A program made the position numbers and the translations under genes. A DNA stretch of 64,000 nucleotides from Chanos chanos (lineage: Eukaryota; Chordata; Actinopteri; Gonorynchiformes; Chanidae), in contig NC_044497.1 of the NCBI RefSeq assembly GCF_902362185.1, forward strand, positions 34,135,501 through 34,199,500, in the 5' to 3' direction. The notes beneath the pieces are model-generated. The model searched no databases, was not told where the DNA came from, and saw nothing but the letters and a program-made list of their open reading frames with translations. Of the stretch, positions 1 through 18,234 are shown piece after piece. Numbering within the stretch: the stretch's first letter is position 1; each line of letters begins with the position of its first letter.

Positions 1-481
1 TAAAAACCCATTGCATTCCATTTCAAATATTGTGGGCTACAGCTCATGATTTGCTTAATTTCACGCGCTCTAAAAATCTGTTCAAGGTAAAATTCAGTCT
101 CTATGTAGCCGCTATTGTTTTTGAGGAAATTACTTACATAAATGTACATTGCATCTGTAGTAATCAAAACAGCCGATAACAAATAAGCAAGATGGGTTTT
201 TTTCGGTAACAAACAGCAACATTCTTTTAGAATGCCACCCACGCCTTACCTTCTTGCTCAGGGAGGGGCTGTCCTCCTACCCTGACTTGGGAAGATCTCT
301 ATTCAGACCCCAGTCTTAACTTTTGGTTTATAGGCTAAATGCCATAGCTGATCTCAGGTCAATGTAAAAAGGCAACGTCGAATCCTACTCGTACAAACTG
401 CTTTATCGTGGAAGTGCTGGGTGCGATTGGAAGCTTTGGTGTAAAGGTGTACAGTTGTATGCAGGCGTCGCATCAGTCGAT
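1..481. other. 5' flank of itih6, no gene seen
   Basis: No exon, RNA gene or clear repeat is visible between the window edge and the itih6 start codon. The stretch should hold the itih6 5' UTR and part of its promoter, but I see no convincing TATA box or other diagnostic site. Confidence 0.4.
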
Positions 482-3400
482 ATGTTTTGGAAATTTACTT
501 TCTCGCAAGTTATACTTCAGCTCATCCTCATTATAATAATACAGGCGTGGGCTGTAAGGACATATGACATTCATTCTCCCGGATCTCAACACGGTCTTTA
601 TCTAAAGGTTAGGTGACATGAATTTTCTGATGTAAAAAGTGCAAAAAGATTGTACTGTCCTAGTCTGAGTCAATTGGTGCCATGCACATTGCTCGGAACC
701 AGGCTTTGGAACAGACGGAGTAAATAAGTCGACTGGTAACACTCAAATAATTGTGGTATTAAATGTTCGTCTTCTTCCTCCAGAGAGTAAGGCGAAGTGG
801 ACCTGACAAAAGTGTGGTAAGGAATACACATTCCCTAATATTCATCCATTTAGTTCATGTTCGTTCAATGTGTTACATAACATGTTATTTTTGTTTTACA
901 TGCTTGGACATCTCTGCTTGGGTGTTTTCTAATCTTTCAAAACTTTGTAACTACACTGATCACGAAAATTTAGGCATTGACCCAATGTCTTCGAAATATT
1001 TCTAGAATGCTTTCAAATCTCATTTATAACTTATGTTCCCTTTTATGGACGAGCGTGTCTGTCTAAAACCGGACAGAATGTCACGTTAGAGATCGCACGC
1101 GAGTAAAACTGAGAGAACTATCAGTACCATCAGATAAATACTAAGAATGGGAGTGGCTTAAATTCAGTGGTCCCACTATGCTTAAGTGCAGTTAAATTGA
1201 GACATTTTGGCTGAAACCAACCAGTTTTATATATGAAGTCAAAACTAATTTTGACATGATAATTAAATATTTGCCACGGCATCGAAAATGGTGCTGACGT
1301 TATTTTTTCTTTGAAAAAAAAAAAACCCCAAAACAATAAAGTTGCAAATATGTGTTGTCTTGTCACAACTTGTCAGCACTGGTGTTTGACTGAATGAGTT
1401 TACGTGTCTTTGTGCCATACAGTTGGAGGTAACAGATTTCCATGTGAGCAGTACTGTTGTGTCCCGATATGCACGCACTACTGTCGTCAGCACTGTCAGG
1501 AACCACCACAACCAATCACAGGAGGCCAACTTTGAAGTGGACCTCCCTTCCACAGCATTCATCTCCAACTTTACCATGTAATCCTCAGCATGTTATAAGC
1601 GGGAACACAAACTTTCCACTACAGCAGTAAAGTGGAATAGATAGCAAGTAAACTAGGTCAGCTTAACACATTTTAGCGGAATGTGAGACCATGATAAAAA
1701 GGAGGTTTTGTGTTATAATATGTTGAGCACACACTAGCCCTCACACACACACTTTCACTGTCTGCGGACGCTGACTCCATGGTACAGCGTTAAAGTGTAT
1801 CATCTGAGTGTATTTGTTATCATTTTCCCGCGTTGTTCCCTTTACTTCATTTTTCCCATGTTTAGCCATTAGGTGTTGATGTTCTCTCTTTTGTATCTCC
1901 AGCACATCAGGCGGCACAATATATGTGGCCCAAGTGAAGGAGAAAGAAGTTGCCAAGAAAATCTATGACTCTGCCAAAAAAGAGGGGAAAACTGCGGGAC
2001 TGGTGGCCAAAAGGTCAGCTTTGTTCCTTTGCATGTTTGTTTATTTTTCTTTTTAGGTCTACAGATATATGATCTGTGTCTGAGCACTTTGATGATGAAG
2101 ACTGAAATGGCATTATTTATTTAAAAAAAAAAGTTTAAAAGAAAAACAAATAAACATAAAACTATGATTGCGTTCATTTCCATTTTGATGTCAGCTTAAC
2201 ACCAAGCACAGTGGCTTTCTAACTAGTTATCAGAAGCAATCACTAAGATGCTTAGTTGAACGAGTCAGTTGCTTTGTATTGTTTATGTTTCAAAGAATGA
2301 AGCAGTCAGCATTTTGGAAAGATGTCATGGCAAAGCAAATGCCAAAGACTTAAAAGATTCATGTGCTCTCCATCCATTTTAATTCATTTTTACCTGCCAG
2401 TGTATTTGAAATCTCACTGCATGTCAGGACAGGCCACTTTTTTGGACATTGTTGTGAGAACCCAGAGTAATTATCTTTCCATATCAGGAAAGAAAGGTCA
2501 TTATTATTATTGTGGTTGTTGTTTTTGTTATTGTTATGATCATTATGAGTATGATTGTGTTGATGATGATGATGACAATGATGATGATGCTAAAATCAAA
2601 CTCTATATACCAGAGTGTCTGTGAATTGGTTTTCACTGAAGGAGCTTTTTAACAAGAATGTTTTTCTCTGTCATTCTTTTAACAAGAATGTTTTTCTCTG
2701 CCATCATTTTATGGTTCCTAGGGAAAAGGGGGCGGAGAACTTTAGTGTTTCCGTCAGTGTCGCTCCAGGCACAAGCCTTTCTTTTACCCTGACCTATGAG
2801 GAGCTCTTGGCTCGAAGACTTGGTCATTATGAACTGGTTCTAGGCCTAAGGCCCACTCAGCCTGTCCAGAACCTCACAGTGGATGTGAGCATATCAGAAA
2901 GAACTGGGATCAGTTTCATTCAGGTCCTGCCTCTAAGAACCAGTCAACACTTATCCAACACTCTTGCAGGTGCGTGGTGGCATCACTGTGTTTTTATGGA
3001 AATGTGTATGTGCCCTGTTCAGTCATTCCAGGGACTTGCTGTGGGAATATGATCAAATGTATCCTTATTAGAATTTGAATGGAGAGTGTCTGATATGTTC
3101 AGTTTTATATTTAAAAATGAAATGGAAGCACTTGTGGGGCTCAGCGGTAATTCTGCACAGTTGCAGGAGGATCCAGAGAAGTGACATGGTGGCTAATTTC
3201 TCATGTGACCATCATGTAGTCTTCGTCCTTCCACACCAGCAAAGTGTGAGGAAATACAAGAGTGCAGAGAATTGGAGAAACTGGAGAAAAGGGGAAAAAC
3301 AAAACAAAAAAAAACACTGAAGGGAATTTAGTGTTGTTCTTACAAGTATTTAGTGTTGTTCTTATACGTATTTAATTATGAGTGACTTTCAGTGAGGTGG

Positions 3401-6400
3401 CACAGCGCAGTGGGTAGCACTGTCGCCTCACAGCAAGAAGTTCCTGGGTTTGATTCCAAGCCTAGGTGTGAATGTGTTTGTCTGTGTATTTGTCCTGTGA
3501 TGGACTGCTGACCTGTTCAGGGTGTTTCCCTGCCTTTTGTCCAACAAATGCTTGGATAAGCTTCAGCACCCTAATTGGGATAACAGGCTTAGAAAATGAA
3601 TAAATGAATTTCAATGTTAAAAGGACAGATAGGTCAAACATTTTATTTCTTGTTTCCACAAATTAGACGTAAAATAACATTTGTTTTTAATGGAATAAAA
3701 TAACAGATTGTATTTGGTTTTACTTGAGATGAAGCCAGAAACAAACAGAACAGGTCATCTATCTAAATTCTCAAAAGCAGTAGTACTAGAGATTCTGTTT
3801 ACCTAGATGGATAACACAGAACTTCAGCTCTTTTCTACTTCTGGTGGTGGACTTGACAATATTATCATCTTTTCATTAGTTTAATCTATGATTTGCCACT
3901 AGTGCAGTTGTGCTTAACAGATCATAGAACACTTATGAGATAATACAAAAGAGAGGAATGAAAGTATTTGTTTCAATGAAAAAGAGTTAGTTTTTTTGTC
4001 AAGAGTGTAATAACAGAGTGTAATAAGAGCTTTTATACTACAGGTGAGTCTGTGGCCCCTCCCTCAACACAGATTGAGCGAATAGAAAGATCCTCTGTCC
4101 GGGTGCAGTATAGCCCTTCTGTCTCTCAGCAAATCAGTTTCTCTCCCAGTGGTCTTAATGCTGACTTTGTCATCCATTATGACGTGGACCTCACAGATCT
4201 TATTGGGGACGTACAGGTAAAAGTCACATGTGTTGATGACAGTCAGTTGCAGATCAAAACTGACTAACAGCATAGACTACATGTACACATGCATTGATTG
4301 CACTGGTTAATGGAATCAGAAATCACTAAAACTGAGTTCCAAACCCTTGAATCAGTGTATCTCCTTGATCTTTCTTTTCTGATCTTAATTTGACTTGTTG
4401 AATGAAAGCATAGTATCCTTAAAAGGGTAGTTCTTTTCTATACAATCCCTCAGTAGGTCAGTATTAAAAAAAAAGGAGTTAAGGTGTTTCCCCTGAACCC
4501 CAGCAACCCTTAGCTAACTCAGATGTTCCTCAAGTGTAAGAACAAGAACTAATGCAACATACTTTGTAACTACTGAAAATGAAATTTCGCCTTTACTTGC
4601 TTTATGCAAGTTTAGTTTTTATATTTACAAAACTAAACTACAAAATTTTGGTTTTGTTTCAGATTTTTGATGGCTACTTTGTCCATTATTTTGCGCCTAG
4701 AGGACTTCCTATCATGCCAAAGGAAGTCATTTTTGTTATTGACGTGAGTGGATCAATGGATGGGATCAAAATGAAACAGGTTTGATTAAATATCACTGCT
4801 CCAGACACACTGTGTCATGTTATTGCTGAACTGCTGTCTGTTTCAAAGAAGAGAGAACATAATAGTAATTGAATACACTTTTTTTGGTAATTATGGTATT
4901 TTTAGATATGCAGAAATAACATTTATTCTTATTTCAATTTTCATTTCAGATAGTTGTTTGATCTATATTTCAGTCCATATGTACTTAGGTACCATAATTT
5001 ATCACAGTACCAGAAATACAGTTTAAATCTGTTTTCTTTTGTTTTATGTTTTTTTTTGTAAACAGACCAAGGAAGCAATGAAGACAATTTTGAATGATCT
5101 GCATGAGCACGACTTCTTCAACATCATCACCTTTTCCAGCTCTGTGCAAACCTGGCAGAGGGAAGGCACTGTTCCTGCTTCACGAGAGAATGTAGAACTT
5201 GCTAAGACCTTTGTTAAGCGCATGAAGGCAAAAGGCAGTAAGTGCCATAATTAGCTCTCCAAATCCTCCAGACCAGGTTTCTGTCATGGTCTTACCATTT
5301 GTTGTGTTCATTTTAATTACAAGAAAATACAATTCTCTCTTTTCTCCTCAGTGACAGACATCAATTCTGCTGTGCTCCATTCAGCAAAACTTCTCAGTCA
5401 GTCAGCCAGGAGTTCAGGGTCCAAGGGCGTTCCCATGGTAATATTTTTGACGGATGGTGAAGCCACCGAAGGTGTAAAATTGAATGCGGCCATACTGCGG
5501 AATGCCAGGGATAGTCTAGGGTCTGCATCTCTGTTTGGACTAGCTTTTGGACGTGATGCAGACTTTGCCCTTGTCCGTCAGCTCTCTCTAGAAAACCGTG
5601 GTGTGGCGCGAAGGATTTATGAGGACGCAGATGCTAAATTACAGCTGAAAGGATTTTATGATGAAGTTGCCAGCCCCCTGCTATCCGATGTCCAGCTCAG
5701 TTACCGCGACGACCAGGCCTTTGATGTCACACGTGCCTTTTTCCCAAACTACTTCCAAGGCTCAGAGCTGGTGGTGGCAGGTCGGGTCCAGCCAAAAATG
5801 CAGGAACTTTCCGTCTCTCTCACAGCCTCTGATACACAACGAGGTCTCATGCTTCAGAATAGCATACCTGTCTCCCAGGACAGTGAGAGGAGAGACATGT
5901 CACCTGGCATGAATACATCATCAAGTGAAGATGTGGCAGTGTCTCATTTTGTTCAGCGTCTTTGGGCATATTTCACCATTAAAGATCTTTTAGAGAGGGC
6001 CCAGAACACTAGTGACTCTACATTAGTTGCAGAACTGAAGAAAAAAGCCACTGAACTCTCCATTAAGTATAACTTTGTAACACCTGTTACTTCACTGGTG
6101 GTGGTCAAACCAGAAATGGAAGAGGCAAAAAGTCGTGATGTTAACATAGAAAGATCCAAACCACAGAGCAGAGGTAGACCATTATCACAACTCTACAGTG
6201 CTGCATACAAGCATATACATACACAAATATGGTCAAAGCAGACACAGAGGAGTATTCAAGCCGTGTTGATTCAGTTTCAGGCAACACTTAGCTTGAAGAT
6301 CAGACAAACCCAACTAAGAATGTTAACATGAAAAGAAGTGCCATTCATAAGACCTGGTTGAATACTTATAAACATTCTGGAGCAACACTTCAGGCTGCAT

Positions 6401-8461
6401 TTTCTGCCACTATCCGCAAATGTCAAACACTGGAATTTCTCACAGAAAATGAAGTTTTATGAAGTGACCTGTTCTTGTGGGCTGTGTAAACCCACTACCC
6501 TACAAAGACACTTCATATTGGTGTTTTCTTTGTTTTAGCAGTTAATTGTGCATTCACCTCTACATGACCATATACAAATGTAAATGACAGTACATTTAGT
6601 TCATTTGTATTTGCTCATTCTTATGCCACGGCTATGCATCCAGAGGTCTTGACAGTCAAGTCCCGATGGGAACTCATGAGTGGCACAACTAGTAAAGGAA
6701 CTGCCTTGCGGTCCAGAGGTGCATTTTGTGTTTAGAATTTAAATTTCAGTGCCCAGTTCTGCCACACTCACTGACTGTACCTAAGAGTTCAAGGAAATGC
6801 AGAGGAACACAAGATTGTAAACCAGAATATTATGGGTATTAAGACATTCACAGCTGGGAAGAAAATAAGGAAAAAAACAACTTAATATGTTCTGTTTACA
6901 AGTCTAATTCACTTTCTCTCCTTATGATTAGCTGTACCTAAGCATCCCAAGAAAGTGTTTGCATCCTCAGGTAAGCATGCATACACACACACACACACAC
7001 GCAAATGTAAGCATCATGTGCCCTCTCCCAGTGGATATTTACCATTTTTGTCCTGTTTCATTTACTGGTTTCCCTCTGGAAAGTGGATGGTGACCCTCAT
7101 TTTGTGGTTCATTTGCCAAAGCTGGACCAAACTCTGTGCTTCACTATAGATGGCCAAGCCAATGACATCCCGAGACTGCTGGAGGATCCAGAGAGAGGTA
7201 ACAGTGACTTTCTCATTTACTAAATAATTAACATATGCTGAATATATCAGTATGTGCCCATGTCTATGACTTATGTTGACTTGTGTATGAAGATTTGGAC
7301 TCTGGACTGAGAACGTGTGTCAGCTTGGAAATCACTTTTGATTGGAGGACTTCACTAGTTTTGCATAATGCTTAACATTTTTTACTTATATTGATATAAT
7401 GCAGATCCCTGGCTTTTTTTAATCAGAAATACTCTAAAACACTCCTAACGACCTTATTTAGTACATCTGCTCTGCCATCCACACAGGCAAACGCTGCATG
7501 CAACTTTTAGGCTGTCAGTACGCTTTTCGCATGGATTGTTTTAACTTTTGAATACACCACTTTACTTTCAGGCATCGTAGTGGATGGTAGGTTGATGTGG
7601 GCGCCTCCAGAGGTGGGTTTTGAAGACCACAATCGGACATATTTTGACCAGATCGTAGTTTCCATGACATCAGGCGAAAAACGTGGTGTGGTGGTTACCA
7701 TCACCCTAGATTCAGTGAAGATTGATGTGAAGGGTGAGGGTCCTCTAATGCTGCAGACTGGTAGGCCAGGGGTTGTGGAGAGACATGATTTCGTTGTGGA
7801 GATTGATGAACATCTGCGGTGTTGGGTGGATTTAGGCAAAGAGGTGCAATTCCTTGTTCTCTTTCATCACTACCGCCACCCAACTTACCTGCAGTTGGCA
7901 CACCTGGGCTTCTACATTGCCAATGGAAAAGGCCTCTCTTTGCAGACTCAGGGTCTGCTGGGTAAGTCACAGCCCTCTCTTTCTTCACCCCACATCAATT
8001 TGGTAGACACTAGTTGAATATCTGTTTTCTCTACCAGTATGTGCAGATTCAATAAACACTGGCACAGAGCAACTCTATGGAGCAGAGAGACTTCAGAGAT
8101 TCATATACAGCCAGATTGGTTGAGAACGAGTGTGAAGTCTTCATTCAGTCCTTCTTGTCCTATAGGTCAGTTTCAGCATGCAGATATAAAAATAACCAAA
8201 TTGCAGACAGAGAGATTGGACAGGGACATACCCAGCCTACACGTACGCTCTGGTTCAAGTGGCACTGGGAGGCACACAGCCCACACGGACGCCCTGGCAG
8301 AAGGAGTACTGAGGCGGGGGACAGTACAAGTCCCTGTCACCCTGAGGAGAAAGAACATTAAAGACACAGTGTGGAAACGTCACCCAGAGCACTGCTGGGA
8401 AGTGGCCAGAGCAGATGTGGACAAGATCCTCCTTCAACCCTACCAGAGTTACATACAGTAG
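482..8461 (+). CDS. itih6: Inter-alpha-trypsin inhibitor heavy chain family member 6
   Basis: Thirteen coding exons: 482-607, 784-816, 1423-1577, 1903-2013, 2722-2969, 4044-4216, 4663-4779, 5066-5237, 5352-6173, 6932-6970, 7084-7197, 7572-7961, 8166-8461. They give 2796 nt, 931 residues, with consistent phases. A signal peptide (hydrophobic run about residues 10-24) predicts secretion. A VIT domain follows, then a von Willebrand A domain with an intact metal site (D309, S311, S313, T380, D413). A DPHF motif at 669-672 matches the place where other heavy chains are cleaved and joined to hyaluronan. The C-terminal ITI domain ends in GQFQHAD and a YQSYIQ tail, which match mammalian ITIH6 best as I recall it; ITIH5 is the next candidate. 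The long proline-rich linker of mammalian ITIH6 is missing. The start is the only ATG giving a signal peptide. The gene ends tail to tail with gdi1. Confidence 0.92.
2648..2705 (+). repeat. Tandem duplication upstream of itih6 exon 5
   Basis: A unit of about 30 bases containing AACAAGAATGTTTTTCTCTG occurs twice in a row, ending about 20 bases before the exon 5 acceptor. The copies differ at one or two bases, so the duplication looks fairly recent. Confidence 0.85.
3393..3609 (+). mobile_element. tRNA-like SINE copy in itih6 intron 5
   Basis: The head reads like a tRNA-derived promoter: an A-box-like stretch near 3403 (CAGCGCAGTGGG) and a B-box-like GGTTTGATTCC at 3447-3457, about 40 bases apart. 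The body has the phrase TAGCACTGTCGCCTCACAG, which is common in fish interspersed repeats, and a tail of AATGAATAAATGAAT. I leave the family name open. The B box has lost its CG, as expected for an old copy. It lies in the sense direction and has no visible effect on splicing. Confidence 0.6.
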
Positions 8462-8713
8462 CAGGCTTACCAGAGGCATATGTATCCAGTGATCAGTAAT
8501 TCAGGCTTAAAGTAGAAACATCGTCATTTACTTATAAACTGATGTCAGAAAGACTTATATTACAGTTCTAAATGTTTGTCATCAGTTGTTGGGTGTTATG
8601 CTTGATGTCTTAACCAGTGGTTATATAATGTCATTAACGCAGTACATGACTTTTCTTATTATCGTTATTATCTATTTGTATACTGTACATTCTGTTCTGT
8701 TCAAGAGTTCAAA

Positions 8714-8719
8714 AATAAA
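8714..8719 (+). terminator. itih6: Candidate poly(A) signal of itih6
   Basis: AATAAA lies about 250 bases after the itih6 stop. It is the only canonical hexamer before the head of the opposing gdi1 transcript unit, so a short 3' UTR is likely. Confidence 0.6.
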
Positions 8720-8878
8720 TTCATACCTTAATTCAAGCTGATGGAAAAGATGAATTAATCGCGTAGTGAAGAAATTTCATATGCTGATGCAAAAAAGAAA
8801 AAAAAAATCTTCTGACATTGCTTTCTAGGCGTAAAAGAAAAAATGAGACTTACAGTAGCCACAGTCTGTCATGTGCCT

Positions 8879-11800
8879 TTTATTTTTAATATTTTAATTC
8901 ATACATCTGTTTAATTTCATTTGTTGTACAGGACACAAGGTACTGTTCACACACTAGTGTTCAAACAAGAGCCACAGGCCGACTGCTCTGCTGTCGGAAT
9001 ATGTTAGCACAGTTACAAGAGAAATAGTGAATCGTTGCTGATTTCTGCACATCCTTTCAAAAACCAAACGCCATGGCACGAAATGAAATACAAAACATTT
9101 CCACTCTTAAATTAAATAAATACAAATCCATGGGTAAACAAGGTATGGATTTTAAAATGGAAAAAATTCCAAGCTCTAAATGAAGCTGTTACGAAAGAGA
9201 AGTGAACACACCTTCATGTCCAGTCTTATTAGGAATATATTCATTTCATAAATGCCAGAAATGTGACACAGTGAGACAAGGTTAAGATTCAAATGTTGGA
9301 GTGAGAAGAATGTTTGTGAGTGATTTTGGAGGCTTAGAGTCAAGTAAACAAGGTCTGTAGCGTCGGAGAGGGTAAGAGGTTGATTCAAACATTTATCACC
9401 ATAACAGCTTTCATTATGTTGAACCAGGGTTTTGAATTACAGTATGAATTTTGACCCATGATTACAACTCTTAATATTTGCAGAATTCTCCCAAGATTCA
9501 GAGCACAATACATTATTGTTCCAAGATGAGCAAAAATATGACCACAAACATCTGAAGTTGTACCTTACTAATTTGACGCATCATTTAACTACTATGAGAT
9601 GAAAGTTCTATGAGAACATGTGTATTGTTAGTTCCATGAAATGGTAACAAAAATTATGGTGAATTGCAGTGACTTCCTGTAGAAGAAGCTGATTAGCATG
9701 ATTAGAGGATTAGCATGTTCCCTCCTGTCAATCAAATATTCAAGTAGTATAATAACAAAAGAAACTTAAATAAGCGTATTCTTTTAAGACACAAAATGGA
9801 ACCTCCCCGTAAACCGCCAACTGGAATGTCAAGGGAAATGTAAGAGGAATCTATAAAGACTTGAATGTGAAAAGTTGTGTGCACCAGTTCATATGGGAAG
9901 AGGGGTTAAGCAAATGAACAGACTAAAAGTTACAATTTCTCACAGAAATAGCACATATTAGGCTATGATTCTCTTGTATAATATGGCTATGGTGTGACAA
10001 CAGAGAATGGCAATGAAATACGAGCAGTACATCAGGCCTTAGCATGATGCTTGTGGTACAAGTTTCCCTAGCATTTAAAAGAAGGTGGGACAGAGAGAGA
10101 GAGAGAGAGATCCCAAAAACAGAGAGAAAATGAAGGAGAGAGAGAAAGGCATTACAGTTAGCCAATTCCAGGGTCAGACTAGATTAAGGCGGCACTGTTG
10201 TGTCAGGCACCTTCTTTGTTCTTATGGATCTTGATTTTCAAGAGAAATATGAAGGTTTGAGCCATGCAGTATAATAAGTATAAAAGCTTCCTCTAAAACA
10301 GCCCAGTGGTGCCAGACGTCAACCCCCCTCAGCAGCTTCATTATTGCACTGGTTCCATCTGTAGGTCATAGTTTTCTTCAGGGAGTTTCATCAGGTTTAT
10401 TAAAAACTGAGATTCTGACACAAGGGAGAGCCTATGTGCTTCTACATAACACAGGTGCCAGGTTATTGACAAAGAGGACATTTTGACATCTATAGGGAAA
10501 AAAGCACTGCACTGCAAAATCAGCCAAAGTTTCAGATAATTCTACTGAATATCCAATAGATTCCTCTGTAAGATTCTATTACTTTCTGTGTGGTATTACT
10601 GTTCCCTCCATCAGTTTAATGTACTAGTGGAGAGGGAGGCGTGACAGAGCTAATGAACTTAACCATCTCTATATTCCGTTTCTCCTTCCCTGCAGGGGAC
10701 TCAAATTATCTCTGAAGGCCAACACTTCTCCTCATGTTTCTGTCTAACTTGAAATGTCCAATTACCCATAGTCTCTAATAGGTCTCCCCTTCTCGCAGTT
10801 ACCATCTCAGGCTAGGTGAGTATAGCTAACACTTGTCTCTTCCAATATGCATGACATGGCCACTGCATCTTTTCACACCATCAATCTACAAAGCATTCTC
10901 TTTACGATTAACCTAACTGGGCATGGCAAAGAGAAGAGGTTTCATCTCAACCAAGAGTCAACATACAATTTTCATCAAACAGCATCTGATGAACATTATA
11001 GGTCAGATCTCTTTGTGTTTCTCCTGACTGAAGACTTTTTTGCTTTTGCTGTGATAAAGTGTTAACAGACTTGTAAGGAACAATCAGGACAAACTTATCC
11101 AAAATAAAGGCCCCAGAAAAAATTTCACTGATTTAATTTGCAAGAACAATGACCTCTATCTCTCCCCTTCACAAGCAGAATCTCTCCTCTTCACTTTCCC
11201 TGTCTTTCCTTAAACCTTTCTTCTTTCCTCCACGGTACTGTTCACTAACCATGACTAGGTCCTCCACACTCCATGTAAACAACAGGTACTGTCCTTAATT
11301 TCACACATACCAAATCTACACACATCTGACTCCAATCTCTGGTAATATCCAAGTGACACCACCTCTAGAACTCACATGCTTCAGATTCTCCCACCATAAC
11401 TGATACATCAAGAATGCAGTGATCAGTAAAAACAATGGGTATCCAAAGGGGATCGAATATGAGAATTACAGTCATCTGACTGATTGATGTGCTCAGGGCA
11501 ATCAAGCCTTATCCTGTAAGAGCAAGATTTTACTGTGTTGAAACACACTCATACCTGTGGAGCAGAAGATGGTCATGCTTTTGTGAGCCGTGATGAGCAG
11601 AAGAAACAGCACGCTTTCACTCTGATTAGATCCTCTGACTCTCATCCTAATGTTGTCATCCAGTTAACCCATTAATATACAAAATGTGTGTTAAGGGTTT
11701 GTTCTATGCTTGAGCCATTTGCAGAAAATGTTGATCCTTTACTTGCAAATATGTCTTTTGTAATCCAATGCAGTCTGAGTTTGACAGATTTTGTGCGTGT

Positions 11801-12440
11801 GTGTATTTGTGTGTGAGTGTGTGTGTGTGTGTGTGTGAGTGTGTGCATGAGTGTGCGTGCGCACACGTTTGCGTGTGTGTGTATGTATCACAGCTGTATG
11901 TATATGTGCAGTAATTTCCCAAAAGTACAATGCAAAGCCACAATTAGACATGCACTTCTGAGCCACTCACTGAGAAACTGCAAAGACATCCAGTTAAAAA
12001 CACAAGAATCTGAAGAAAAAAATCATGGGGGAAATGAGTGCTCCATATAGAGCTACTCGGCACAGCACAGAACCGCTGTTCACGGGGCAAACAGCTTAGA
12101 GCAGCAAGGAATGTACAAACCACATGAAACTAAAATATAAATGGAGAAATCACACAACCCATAGAGTGCAGCAGAGAAGAAAGACAAGAAGAAAAGAGAG
12201 AGCAAGAAGAGGGGGGATGACAGAAGAAAGAAGGCTTTGCGTAAGTGTCTGTGTTTGACCGTGTGTGTATACTGGCTGAAAATAAAGACAGTATGACAGG
12301 GTTTGGGGTACAGAACAGAGGCAAGCTTTTGAACTAAGGTAACTTGCCCCACTCCCTCTCCCACTACCTCTCCCCCACTGTCAGTTAAACCTGCCTCTGT
12401 CGCTGTCACCCTGCCCCCCGACACACCGCGGTCAGGCCCT
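8879..12440 (-). other. gdi1: Probable long 3' UTR of gdi1
   Basis: No coding exon is seen here. On the minus strand, candidate poly(A) hexamers lie at 8879-8884 and at 10397-10402, so the gdi1 3' UTR would be about 3.5 or 2.0 kb. The stretch also holds a (GA)n run near 10092-10111 and a (GT)n tract at 11797-11880. Which end is used cannot be read from sequence alone. Confidence 0.4.
11797..11880. repeat. (GT)n microsatellite
   Basis: Interrupted GT repeat in the presumed gdi1 3' UTR. It creates several false open frames rich in His/Thr or Val/Cys. Confidence 0.9.

Positions 12441-18234
<5,794 letters not shown>

Noticed and set aside
11672-11966. Several His/Thr-rich open frames
   Set aside because: They arise from the GT microsatellite in the gdi1 3' UTR, overlap each other in different frames and lack splice or start support.
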